8,041 bases of DNA. It comes from a bacterium. Its GTDB lineage: Bacteria > Desulfobacterota > Binatia > UBA12015. Shown piece after piece: positions 1-7,089 of this stretch. The stretch lies in the NCBI GenBank assembly GCA_029976905.1, contig JAPOLW010000155.1:1-8041 (forward strand). The letters run 5' to 3'. Position 1 is the stretch's first letter. Each line of letters begins with the position of its first letter. Under the pieces are notes generated by a model, which worked only from the letters and a program-made list of their open reading frames with translations, had not been told where the DNA came from and ran no database searches. The translations under genes and the position numbers were made by a program.

Positions 1-711
1 GTCCCGCTTCCATTGCAACGACGGTACGAACAGGAAACCCGCGGACTGGACGATCTACTGCGCGAATTCATCCCACGCCTCCGGACACTCGCTGGCGACC
101 GGGGCATGCTGCTCGTCGTCTTCGCCGACCATGGGGAGGAATTCCTCGAGCACGGGGGCGTCGATCACCTCCGCCTCTTCGACGAAGTGATGCACGTTCC
201 CCTGCTCTTCCAGTGGTCCGGCCATGTGGCCGAGGGCCGCATGGTGGAGCACGTCGTGTCCCTGACCGACGTGGCGCCCACCGTCCTCGACCTTCTCGGG
301 CTTTCCGGCTTTGCCCGGACCGATGGCGTGAGCCTGGCGCCTTTGCTGCAACCCGCGGAGGCGGCACCCACACGCCGGACCGCCTTCGGCCAGGTCCCCC
401 CGGGCGGCGGCAACCACCGGGAATGGCAATTCATCGCCCGGACCCGAGAGGGGAAATGCTTCGCCAGCGTCGACGAGGAAGGGTCCTACTGCTTCGACCT
501 CGTCGAAGACCCGGCCGAAATGAAGAAGCTCCGTCCGACGGAGGCCACCGGAGCACTCGCCGCCGTCTGGGAGAAGGCCGCCGCCTATCGAGAGGCGGCC
601 CGCGACGCGGTCTCGACGCGGCGAGCGCGCTCGAAGACGGCCCCCGCGCCTCCGGGTGTCGATCCGGCCCGTGAGCGCAAGTTGCGAGCTCTGGGCTACA
701 TCGACGACTGA
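1..711 (+). CDS. Sulfatase-like hydrolase, C-terminal part (5' truncated by window edge)
   Basis: The reading frame is open from base 1 and stops with TGA at 709-711, leaving 236 visible codons; the true start lies upstream, so the TTG at 13 is only the first in-window start-like codon. In-window residues 41-53 (FADHGEEFLEHGG) are the metal-binding Asp-His motif of the alkaline phosphatase/sulfatase superfamily. The next part, LTDVAPTVLDLLGL followed by DGVSLAPLL, is the usual block after the active site, and the end RERKLRALGYIDD is a common sulfatase C-terminus. Members cleave sulfate esters with a formylglycine made from Cys or Ser. That residue would be in the missing N-terminal half, so sulfatase cannot be told from related phosphoesterases or phospho-group transferases. 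The stop overlaps the next start (TGATG), implying one operon with the membrane protein. No membrane segment is visible. Confidence 0.93.
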   Translation, partial: VPLPLQRRYEQETRGLDDLLREFIPRLRTLAGDRGMLLVVFADHGEEFLEHGGVDHLRLFDEVMHVPLLFQWSGHVAEGRMVEHVVSLTDVAPTVLDLLGLSGFARTDGVSLAPLLQPAEAAPTRRTAFGQVPPGGGNHREWQFIARTREGKCFASVDEEGSYCFDLVEDPAEMKKLRPTEATGALAAVWEKAAAYREAARDAVSTRRARSKTAPAPPGVDPARERKLRALGYIDD

Positions 712-2780
712 TGCCCGCCTTACCACCACCCCCCCCGGCGAGAACCTGGATCGTCGCCCTCCTCGTCGCCGCGGTCTTCTACTTCGGCGCCGCCCTGCTC
801 GCGGTCCTGCCCGTCCTGCCGGCGCCTTCACGCCTGCTCCTCGGACTCGAGAGCGGCCCCCGCAATCTGGATCGCACCGATCAGCAGATGGTGATGGCGA
901 CCATCACCGGAAACGCACGGCGCCTCCTGGAACGACCCGCCGTCCTGCAGGAGGAAGGGCAGTGCTTCCCGCTCCCGAAGGCCTATGCGCTCGGGGAACA
1001 CATGTTCGGCGAGGGGTTGCTGGCGGCCCCGGCGTGGTGGGCCACGCGAGACCCCGTCTTCTCCTTCAACTCCATGCTCGTCCTGCGGCTCTGGATTCCG
1101 GCGATGGCGATGTTCGCCTTCGTCTTCCACATCCTCCGCAACCCATGGGCCGCTCTGCTCTCGGGGCTGCTCTACGGCATCCACCACTATCGCGTGACCG
1201 ACCCCGTACATTCCTTCGTGCACGGTGAAATGTGGCTCCCGCTGGGACTGCTCTGCGTCCACCGACTCTTCGAAGGAGGGCGGTGGTGGCCCGTGATCGG
1301 GCTGTCTCTGGCGGTCTCGCTCTCGATTCTCGAGAGTCTCTACCCGCTGCTCGCGGTGGTGATCGTCCTGAGCGTCTACTCGGCGTTCCTCGCGGCCAAG
1401 TTTCCGGGACGCGTGCCCCACGTCGCGGGACACATCGCCGCGGCCCTGGTCCTTCCGGTCCTCGTGGCGTGGTGGGTCTTCGCACCCTACCTCGCCTTGA
1501 AAGATTCGTGGGGCGTTCTGCAGGGTATCCAACCGCTCTTCGCCAACCTCATCGACTACCTGCCGCGCGGCCACTACTTCCCCGGCGCCGTGCTGCTCGT
1601 GCTCGCGACCCTCGGCCTGGCCGATCGCGTGCGCGGACCAAGGAGAACGGCGGCGGGCGATCCGCGCATGGCCATCCTCGCCGCGGGCTTCGCCTGCTTC
1701 TGGTCGTCGATCTACACGCTTCCCGTCCCCTTCACCGATGTGCGACTTCCTTCGCCGCTCTCCCTGGGGATCGGCATCGTGCCCGGGCTGGACTCCGCGC
1801 GCTCCTTGATCCTGGTCAAGATCGGCTTCATCTCGAGTCTCGCCGTTCTCGCCGGCTATGGCGTCCTCGTACTGATCGGGAAGCGCACGACCCGGACCCG
1901 CGCCGCCCTCTTCGGCCTCCTGACCACGGCCGCCCTTCTCGAAACCCTCCACCCGGCGGTACAACCCCTCTTCTACGGACACCGCCCGCAGTTCGAGGCG
2001 TACGAGGGCGGCATCGTCGGACCGTATCGCTCCTTCATCGAGCGAGAAGTGGTACCGCCGGTCCTCGACATCCCCATACGGGTCGGACATCTGGCCACCC
2101 AGGCCCATTATCTCCAATGGGCCTCCTACCACGGCGGTTCGACCGCCGCGTGTTACAACTCCTTCCCTTCACCGGTCCAACAAGCCACGGCCGAGATCGC
2201 GGCTCGCCTGCCCGCGCCCGAAGCCGCGCGCGCCCTCGGCGCAATCGGCTTTACCTCCGTCGTGCTCCACCCCGAGTGGTTCGACGACGACCGGGCCACC
2301 GCGACCCTGGCCCGCTTCGCGGCGGGCTCGACGGAGGACTTCTCGCAAAGCGCGCGCGCGGGCCAGCACGTCGTGTTTCGGATTCCACCTCCAACGCAGG
2401 TGGATCGGAGCTTCGACGCACTGTCCACGTCTGCGCGGGTCGATTCCGGAGGGACGATCGACGGTGCAGGACCGACCGCGGAGATTCCCTTCTTCTTCAC
2501 GGCCCGGGCGGGCGCCACCTATCGTCACCCGGATCCGATCGAACCCGCGACGCTGGTCGTCACATGGCGACGAGAGGGAACCGATGCCACCTGGCGCGAG
2601 GAGTTTCGCGGGCTTCTCCCTCTGGCGATCGCGGGCGGCGATCAGACCCGACGACGGCTCGACGTACCCCTCCCCCCCACCATGCTCGCCGGGACCTATA
2701 CAGCCACGATCGCGCGCAGCGCAGAACCCCGACGGACCCTGGCGACGACCCGCGTCGTCGTGCCCGGAGCGGGCGGCTAG
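711..2780 (+). CDS. Polytopic membrane protein, YfhO/GT-C glycosyltransferase-like, with C-terminal soluble domain
   Basis: This 689-residue protein starts at the ATG at 711, one base inside the stop of the sulfatase gene. Hydrophobic segments are seen near residues 13-35, 123-142, 147-160, 173-188, 193-228 (one or two helices), 238-263, 289-305, 319-338, 362-389 and 399-413. The first long loop (36-122) carries acidic residues (NLDRTDQ, D54 and D57) and GEHMFGEG near 95-102, the layout of GT-C fold glycosyltransferases, whose catalytic acid sits in the first periplasmic loop. The conserved-looking patch RVTDPVHSF then HGEMWLPLGL (161-180) recalls YfhO-type proteins. Residues 415 onward are soluble: a mixed domain, then a beta-rich, possibly Ig-like tail (about 590-689). 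A role in transferring sugar to an envelope polymer or lipid is inferred. It ends convergently with the next gene. A run of eight C at 729-736 encodes the Pro-rich N-terminus. Confidence 0.88.
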   Translation: MPALPPPPPARTWIVALLVAAVFYFGAALLAVLPVLPAPSRLLLGLESGPRNLDRTDQQMVMATITGNARRLLERPAVLQEEGQCFPLPKAYALGEHMFGEGLLAAPAWWATRDPVFSFNSMLVLRLWIPAMAMFAFVFHILRNPWAALLSGLLYGIHHYRVTDPVHSFVHGEMWLPLGLLCVHRLFEGGRWWPVIGLSLAVSLSILESLYPLLAVVIVLSVYSAFLAAKFPGRVPHVAGHIAAALVLPVLVAWWVFAPYLALKDSWGVLQGIQPLFANLIDYLPRGHYFPGAVLLVLATLGLADRVRGPRRTAAGDPRMAILAAGFACFWSSIYTLPVPFTDVRLPSPLSLGIGIVPGLDSARSLILVKIGFISSLAVLAGYGVLVLIGKRTTRTRAALFGLLTTAALLETLHPAVQPLFYGHRPQFEAYEGGIVGPYRSFIEREVVPPVLDIPIRVGHLATQAHYLQWASYHGGSTAACYNSFPSPVQQATAEIAARLPAPEAARALGAIGFTSVVLHPEWFDDDRATATLARFAAGSTEDFSQSARAGQHVVFRIPPPTQVDRSFDALSTSARVDSGGTIDGAGPTAEIPFFFTARAGATYRHPDPIEPATLVVTWRREGTDATWREEFRGLLPLAIAGGDQTRRRLDVPLPPTMLAGTYTATIARSAEPRRTLATTRVVVPGAGG
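729..736 (+). repeat. C8 homopolymer at the start of the membrane-protein gene
   Basis: Eight consecutive C bases fall in codons 7-9 of the YfhO-like gene, within its Pro-rich N-terminus. A one-base slip would shift the frame before the first membrane segment. The present length keeps the frame open. Confidence 0.85.
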
Positions 2781-4207
2781 GACGGCGGCGGGATCTCGTC
2801 GTCGCGGACGAGTAAATTGTCGACCATTCCCTCGGTGATCCCCTTACCGCGGGTGAGGCTTGCCAACGCCTGCCCGGCGGTCTGGAGCAATTCGACACGT
2901 CGGCGCCAGAAGACGCGCGCCGCCCGGGGCCGCAGGATCTGCCGCCAGTCGAAATAGCCCATCTCCCAGACGAGCAGCAGTCCCCAGAAGGCCAGATCGG
3001 TCGAGAGTCCGCCGGCCGCGATGCGCGTGTGCATTCGCATGGAGATGTGGACGAAGTTGAGAATGTTCTTCTCGACCGCGTCGCGGAGCACGGCCTCGGG
3101 AATGGTGATCAGCGTGGCCCACTGGGCAGGGAGTCGATCGAGGCGCTCGGTGCATTTGCGCCGGGCGTCGAGCACCCAGTAGGGCGTGCCCGTATCGGAG
3201 GGCACGAAGAAAACGATCGGGCGCGACAGCAGGCGCCCGGCGCCGGGCGGCAGACTCCGGGCAAACGCGACCAGATGTCGCTCGAAGGCGCCATAGTCGG
3301 CGCGGATCCCGCTCTCGCGCGCCAACGATTCAGCGATCACGGGCGACACCTCCTCGCCCAGGCGCCGGAGACCTGCGGGGAGATCCTCATAGGCCGAGGA
3401 TTCCCGCCGTAGAAACCCCCGCTCCGAATCCCATCCCTCGCCGGGTTCCAGCGCATGCGCAACCCGCCCAGCCTTGCAAACGAAGTCGGCGGCGACGCCG
3501 GGCGTCACCAGGTGCTCGTTGCAGTGTATCGCATCGGGGTGGAGGAAGCCGACCATGCTCGCAAAGGGAATCGCGTGCTCGGCGTCGAGTTCCTCGACCG
3601 CGCGAAGAAACGTCGCGCAATAGTCGCTCGACGTGAGCGACATCCCCTCCCCGTCCGAGTCGAATTCGTAGCAATTCGGGAAGGCCGAGGCGAAAGAGTA
3701 GCTCTTGAAGAGGAAGGTCGGGGCTCCGAAGTCCGAACGCATGCGCCGGGCCGCCCAGCCGTTGATCTTGCAATCGTTCAGATTCGCGAGCACATGGCCG
3801 CCGGATTCGAGGACGAAGGCGCTATCGTCGAACCCGAATTGGTAGGAGGCAAGCCGGACATCGGGAATGCGATCGAAGATCTCTCCGTGCGGCAATTCGA
3901 CGACCTGCTCGAAGCCAACCGACTCGATCTCCTTGCGCATGACATCGACGGCGAACTCCGGGATCAAGACGGTGGTCTGCGGACCGCATTCCTTCGCGAG
4001 CCGCCGCAGGCTCGGATAATGCAGATGATCGAAGTGATGGTGGGAGACGAAGATGTAGTCCGGCCGCGGCTCGGGGGGTGGGACCGCAGCCGGAAAATGC
4101 CACCAGGACCGCCAGTAGCAAGAACCAAAGAGCCACGGGTCGACGAGAAAAGTCGTCTCGGCCGCCTCGATCCACAATGCCGCATGGCCGAGAATCTGGA
4201 ACCGCAT
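2777..4207 (-). CDS. UlaG-like MBL-fold metallohydrolase with long C-terminal extension
   Basis: This 476-residue protein begins at an ATG (complement of 4205-4207) that opens directly into the first MBL strand (MRFQILGHAALWIE), supporting this start. The metal motif HxHxDH is HHHFDH at residues 56-61. D145 in LANLNDCK is the likely bridging Asp, in a context recalling UlaG-like proteins and the MBL part of CMP-Neu5Ac hydroxylase. The block DPWLFGSC followed by YWRSWWHFP (23-39) looks like a subfamily signature. I do not see a clear His for the usual third metal motif between residues 100 and 140, so the metal site may be unusual. UlaG is near 350 residues; here residues 250-476 are extra, and 340-425 (ITIPEAVL ... 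FWGLLL) resemble an SCP2-like lipid-binding pattern. No signal peptide is present, so it is probably cytoplasmic. Its stop shares CTAG with the upstream membrane-protein gene. Substrate unknown. Confidence 0.92.
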   Translation of the reverse strand: MRFQILGHAALWIEAAETTFLVDPWLFGSCYWRSWWHFPAAVPPPEPRPDYIFVSHHHFDHLHYPSLRRLAKECGPQTTVLIPEFAVDVMRKEIESVGFEQVVELPHGEIFDRIPDVRLASYQFGFDDSAFVLESGGHVLANLNDCKINGWAARRMRSDFGAPTFLFKSYSFASAFPNCYEFDSDGEGMSLTSSDYCATFLRAVEELDAEHAIPFASMVGFLHPDAIHCNEHLVTPGVAADFVCKAGRVAHALEPGEGWDSERGFLRRESSAYEDLPAGLRRLGEEVSPVIAESLARESGIRADYGAFERHLVAFARSLPPGAGRLLSRPIVFFVPSDTGTPYWVLDARRKCTERLDRLPAQWATLITIPEAVLRDAVEKNILNFVHISMRMHTRIAAGGLSTDLAFWGLLLVWEMGYFDWRQILRPRAARVFWRRRVELLQTAGQALASLTRGKGITEGMVDNLLVRDDEIPPPS

Positions 4208-4213
4208 CCCTAC

Positions 4214-4242
4214 AGGCTACGGGTCCCGCGGCGCCGGGACAA
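4214..4242 (-). promoter_or_regulatory. Putative promoter of the UlaG-like MBL gene, leaderless type
   Basis: Read on the minus strand, TTGTCC (complement of 4237-4242) is followed by exactly 17 bases and TAGCCT (complement of 4214-4219), then GTAGGG and the ATG at 4207. The -35 matches TTGACA at four of six bases and the -10 fits TANNNT. A start site six or seven bases past the -10 would fall on the ATG, giving a leaderless message. The GGG touching the ATG is too close to act as a normal Shine-Dalgarno sequence. Confidence 0.5.
4223..4240. promoter_or_regulatory. Inverted repeat, possible operator in the divergent promoter region
   Basis: GTCCCG (4223-4228), a six-base spacer CGGCGC and CGGGAC (4235-4240) form a perfect 6+6 inverted repeat. 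It lies between the proposed -10 and -35 of the minus-strand MBL gene and overlaps that -35, where a repressor or MerR-type activator would bind. Short GC-only arms are common by chance in GC-rich DNA, so support comes from position alone. Confidence 0.35.
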
Positions 4243-4289
4243 CGCACTTCGAATGAATCGCCTGCCGCTCGACCGACCCGGCGGCGAAC

Positions 4290-4318
4290 TTGCGACGGCA
4301 GCCCGGCGCCCCTAACGC
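4290..4318 (+). promoter_or_regulatory. Putative promoter of the alkylsulfatase gene, leaderless type
   Basis: TTGCGA (4290-4295) matches the -35 consensus at four of six bases. After 17 bases comes TAACGC (4313-4318), a weak -10, then TGGAGA and the ATG at 4325. Geometry equals that of the divergent minus-strand promoter: 17-base spacer and six bases from -10 to ATG. GGAG at 4320-4323 lies one base from the ATG, too close for a usual ribosome binding site. Confidence 0.45.
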
Positions 4319-4324
4319 TGGAGA

Positions 4325-6319
4325 ATGAACCGCAGAAACCGATGGTGGTGGGCCCTTCCCCTGTGCCTTGTCGCCGGCGGATGTGCTCGAGATTCGAACG
4401 GACCCACGCTGCCAACGTCAAGCGGTGCCCAGGGGAATTCCGCGCCGACCGAGCACACCCGGCGGGCCAATGCCGCGATCGCGGAGCAACTCCGCCTCGA
4501 GGACCCGACCGATTTCGAGAACGCCGAACGCGGACTCGTCGCGCGGGAGAAGGCGGTGGTGGTCCGCGACGAGCAAGGACGGACGGTCTGGGATACCCGG
4601 CAGTACGACTTCGAGACCGGCGCCGCCCCCGACAGCGTCCATCCGAGCCTATGGCGTCAGGCACGTTTGAACAATCGACACGGACTCTTCGAGGTCGTGC
4701 CCGGCGTCTACCAGGTGCGCGGCTACGACCTCGCGAACATGACGATCATCGTTGGAGATACGGGTTGGATCGTCGTCGACCCCCTCACGACCGTCGAGAC
4801 TGCGGAAGCCGCGCTCGCCCTGACGCGCGCGCATCTTGGCGATGCCCCCATCAAGGCGGTGATCCTGACCCACAGCCACATCGATCACTTCGGGGGGATG
4901 GCGGCGGTGGGTCGTGCCGAGGACGTGGCATCCGGTCGCGTGCGGATCATCGCTCCGAAGGGCTTTGCAGAAGAAGCTACGAGCGAGAACGTGCTCGCAG
5001 GCGTGGCGATGGGACGGCGGGCCTCCCTGATGTACGGCTTCGGCCTCGAGCGCAGCCCCCGCGGCCACGTCGGATCGGGGCTCGGCAAGGAGCCGGCCCG
5101 GGGTTCCTTCCAGATTCTGGCGCCGACCGACGTGATCGACCGCACGCCGCAGGAGATCGAGATCGACGGTGTCGACTTCGTCTTCCAGTACGCGCCCGAA
5201 TCCGAGGCGCCCGCGGAGTTGACCTTCTATCTTCCCGGGAAAAAGACCTTCTGCGGCGCCGAGATCGTCTCCCGCAACATGCACAACCTCTACACGCTGC
5301 GCGGCGCCAAGGTGCGAGACGCCCTGCGCTGGAGCGGATACATCGACGAGGCCCTCCAGCGTTTCGACGACATGGAGGTCGTCTTCGCCAGTCATCATTG
5401 GCCGACCTGGGGTCGAGAAGCGGTGGTCGATTACCTGAAGAAGCAGCGCGATGGGTACAAATTCATCCACGACCAGACGCTGCGTCTGGCAAACACGGGG
5501 AAAACCCCGCGCGAGATCGCCGAGGAACTCGAATTTCCACCGGCGCTCGCTGAGTCGTTTCCGAACCGCGGCTACTACGGGACACTCCGCCATAACGCGA
5601 AGGCCGTCTATCAACACTATTTTGGATGGTACGACGGCAACGCGGCGAACCTCGACCCGCTCCCGCCCGAGCAGGAGGCCCGGAAATTCGTCGAATTCAT
5701 GGGCGGTCGGGACGCCGTCCTCGAGAAGGCCCGCGGTGCCTATGACGAGGGCGAATACCGCTTCACCGCGACCGTTCTCGACAAGGTCGTGTTCGCAAAC
5801 CCGGACGACGAGGAAGCCCGCGCGCTCCTCGCCCGCACCTACGACCAGTTGGCCTATCAGTCCGAATCTGGCCCCTGGCGCGACGTCTACCTGAGCGCGG
5901 CCCTCGAACTTCGCGAGGGCCCGATCGGCTCGACCATCGACATGAAGGCCGCCGCGAACCTTCTGCGGGAAATGCCCGTGCACCGCTTCTTCGACGCGAT
6001 CTCGGCCCGCATCGACGCCCGGGCCGCCGAGGGCCGGGACATGACCGTCAACTTCATCTTCACCGATCTGGATCGTTCCTTCGTTCTGCGCCTCGAGAAC
6101 TCGGTTCTGAACTACCGCGAGGCACCTCCCGATCCCGACGCCGAGGTCACCGTGGCACTGACCCGCGACCTCTGGCTACGACTCGCGACAGGTCAGGCGG
6201 GTCTTCGTGACCTGGTCTTCTCGGAAGAAATCGACATCGATGGCAGTCGCTTGTCCCTCCTGACCTTCTTCGGGCTGCTCGAGGCCCCCGAGGCGAATTT
6301 CCCGATCGTGACGCCCTGA
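4325..6319 (+). CDS. Alkyl sulfatase (SdsA1/BDS1/YjcS type), MBL fold, predicted lipoprotein
   Basis: This 664-residue protein belongs to the type III (zinc MBL) alkylsulfatases, which hydrolyse primary or secondary alkyl sulfate esters such as dodecyl sulfate to alcohol and sulfate. The N-terminus MNRRNRWWWALPLCLVAGGC is a lipoprotein signal with the lipid-modified Cys at residue 20, so it is probably membrane-anchored in the periplasm or outer membrane; SdsA1 itself is secreted. The zinc site looks complete: THSHIDH gives H183, H185, D187 and H188; E294 in SEAPAE; E313 in GAEIV; H358 in ASHHWPTWG. Family blocks NMHNLYTLRGAKVRD and NRGYYGTLRHNAKAVYQ are present. An alpha-helical dimerisation domain (about 430-540) follows, then an SCP2-like domain (about 545-660) that binds the alkyl chain in this family. 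Length is normal. The exact substrate, and primary versus secondary specificity, cannot be read. Stop is TGA at 6317-6319. Confidence 0.96.
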   Translation: MNRRNRWWWALPLCLVAGGCARDSNGPTLPTSSGAQGNSAPTEHTRRANAAIAEQLRLEDPTDFENAERGLVAREKAVVVRDEQGRTVWDTRQYDFETGAAPDSVHPSLWRQARLNNRHGLFEVVPGVYQVRGYDLANMTIIVGDTGWIVVDPLTTVETAEAALALTRAHLGDAPIKAVILTHSHIDHFGGMAAVGRAEDVASGRVRIIAPKGFAEEATSENVLAGVAMGRRASLMYGFGLERSPRGHVGSGLGKEPARGSFQILAPTDVIDRTPQEIEIDGVDFVFQYAPESEAPAELTFYLPGKKTFCGAEIVSRNMHNLYTLRGAKVRDALRWSGYIDEALQRFDDMEVVFASHHWPTWGREAVVDYLKKQRDGYKFIHDQTLRLANTGKTPREIAEELEFPPALAESFPNRGYYGTLRHNAKAVYQHYFGWYDGNAANLDPLPPEQEARKFVEFMGGRDAVLEKARGAYDEGEYRFTATVLDKVVFANPDDEEARALLARTYDQLAYQSESGPWRDVYLSAALELREGPIGSTIDMKAAANLLREMPVHRFFDAISARIDARAAEGRDMTVNFIFTDLDRSFVLRLENSVLNYREAPPDPDAEVTVALTRDLWLRLATGQAGLRDLVFSEEIDIDGSRLSLLTFFGLLEAPEANFPIVTP

Positions 6320-6375
6320 GCGAAGGGGTCCACCCGAGGACGAACGCGCCGCTTTCCCCCCGGCCAGGTCTGGTC

Positions 6376-6381
6376 TACGTT
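6376..6381 (+). promoter_or_regulatory. Putative -10 element of the START-domain gene, leaderless type
   Basis: TACGTT at 6376-6381 fits TANNNT and ends seven bases before the ATG at 6389. No purine-rich ribosome binding site occurs in the intervening CGGTCCC. A -35 is poor (TTTCCC at 6353-6358, 17-base spacer). The 69-base gap after the alkylsulfatase stop shows no convincing terminator, so read-through from the alkylsulfatase is also possible. Confidence 0.4.
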
Positions 6382-6388
6382 CGGTCCC

Positions 6389-7018
6389 ATGAGCGCCTTA
6401 CCGCACCGATCACCACTCCTTGTCCTCACCGTGGTTCTGCTGGCGACGGGAACGCCCGCCTCCGCGGAGAGGAGAGTTCTTCAGGAAGAGGAAGGCATCC
6501 GGGTCGAAGAGCAACCCGGGCCTGGACGCACCCTTCCCGTTCTCTTCGGCACGACGACGATGGCGGCGACGCCAAAGCAGATTGCCGACTGGATCGGCGC
6601 CGTGCACACCTACACGGACTGGCAGCACAACTGCGAGGAAGCCCGGGTCCTTCCCCAACCCGACGGAAGCACCCTCACCTACAACCGGGTGGGCTCTCCG
6701 TGGCCGGTATCGGATCGCGACATCGTTCTGACATCGACGCGGGTCGACGAGGAGGACGGTCGGATCCGAATCCAGTTCCGCGAGACCACCGCGGCCAATG
6801 CGCCCGAAGACACCGGTGCGGTCCGGATGCCGCGTCTTCGAGGCTCGTACGACCTCACACCGACCGAGGGCGGCACTCTGGTCGTCTACAGCATCGACTC
6901 CGATCCCGGAGGTAGTCTTCCGACCTGGTTGGTTCGGCAGGCGAGCAAAGCCCTTCCCTACGAGACTCTGAAGAATCTGCGGGCCCGCGCCGAGGCCGGC
7001 CCCCCGCCGGGCCCTTGA
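6389..7018 (+). CDS. Secreted START-domain lipid-binding protein
   Basis: This 209-residue protein has a Sec signal peptide: a hydrophobic stretch (residues 9-20) and cleavage motif ASA after residue 26, so it should act in the periplasm or outside the cell. Residues about 30-200 fit a START domain (StAR-related lipid transfer, SRPBCC/Bet v1-like fold). Clues are GSPWPVSDRDIVL near 107-119, the strand YDLTPTEGGTLVVYSIDSDP, and the last helix block PTWLVRQASKALPYETLKNL. START domains bind one sterol, phospholipid or other hydrophobic ligand in a cavity; no enzymatic motif is visible. It lies 69 bases after the alkylsulfatase in the same direction and could carry or sense the hydrophobic product or substrate; this link is inferred. 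The ATG is chosen because it gives the complete signal peptide. The extreme C-terminus is Pro/Gly-rich (GPPPGP). The ligand is unknown. Confidence 0.92.
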   Translation: MSALPHRSPLLVLTVVLLATGTPASAERRVLQEEEGIRVEEQPGPGRTLPVLFGTTTMAATPKQIADWIGAVHTYTDWQHNCEEARVLPQPDGSTLTYNRVGSPWPVSDRDIVLTSTRVDEEDGRIRIQFRETTAANAPEDTGAVRMPRLRGSYDLTPTEGGTLVVYSIDSDPGGSLPTWLVRQASKALPYETLKNLRARAEAGPPPGP

Positions 7019-7077
7019 AGGCCTTTCCCCTCCATCCCGCGCTTCGACCCGCCACGGCAAGCGGCGGCGCGATTCGC

Positions 7078-7083
7078 TATCGT
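7078..7083 (+). promoter_or_regulatory. Putative -10 element of the tRNase Z/AtsA-like gene, leaderless type
   Basis: TATCGT at 7078-7083 fits TANNNT and is followed by CGGAAG and the ATG at 7090. This repeats the spacing of the other three promoters in the window. I see no -35 at 16-18 bases. The GGAAG touches the ATG, too close for normal Shine-Dalgarno pairing. Confidence 0.45.
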
Positions 7084-7089
7084 CGGAAG

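Noticed and set aside
828..2132. Long open frame (434 codons) on the minus strand inside the membrane-protein gene
   Set aside because: Composition is rich in Glu, Gly and Arg without a recognisable fold, and it lies wholly antisense to a gene with clear membrane segments. GC-rich codon usage creates such frames.
2384..2404. TCCACCT-N7-AGGTGGA inverted repeat in the membrane-protein gene
   Set aside because: Seven-base arms within coding sequence, with no T-tract or promoter context; chance level.
2795..2812. Hairpin CTCGTC-N6-GACGAG followed by TAAATTGT, just after the membrane-protein stop
   Set aside because: The stem is only six pairs with no real T-run, and it lies in the coding 3' end of the convergent gene. 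Too weak to call a terminator.
1232..2815. Plus-strand open frame (527 codons) in another phase of the membrane-protein gene
   Set aside because: The product is an Arg/Pro/Gly-rich low-complexity chain typical of an out-of-phase frame in GC-rich coding DNA.
3455..4315. Plus-strand open frame (286 codons) antisense to the UlaG-like gene and reaching across the divergent gap
   Set aside because: No recognisable domain; the minus-strand frame carries the HxHxDH motif and other family blocks.
5473..5489. CCAGACGC-T-GCGTCTGG palindrome inside the alkylsulfatase gene
   Set aside because: Eight-base arms are expected several times by chance in a GC-rich window of this length, unlike the 15-base arms at 7262-7292.
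4649..5983. Long open frame (444 codons) on the minus strand inside the alkylsulfatase gene
   Set aside because: The opposite strand encodes a full, motif-complete alkylsulfatase; no domain is recognisable in the antisense product.
7010..7026. GGCC-CTTGAA-GGCC then TTT at the stop of the START gene
   Set aside because: A four-pair stem made of two self-palindromic GGCC sites and only three T; not a convincing terminator.
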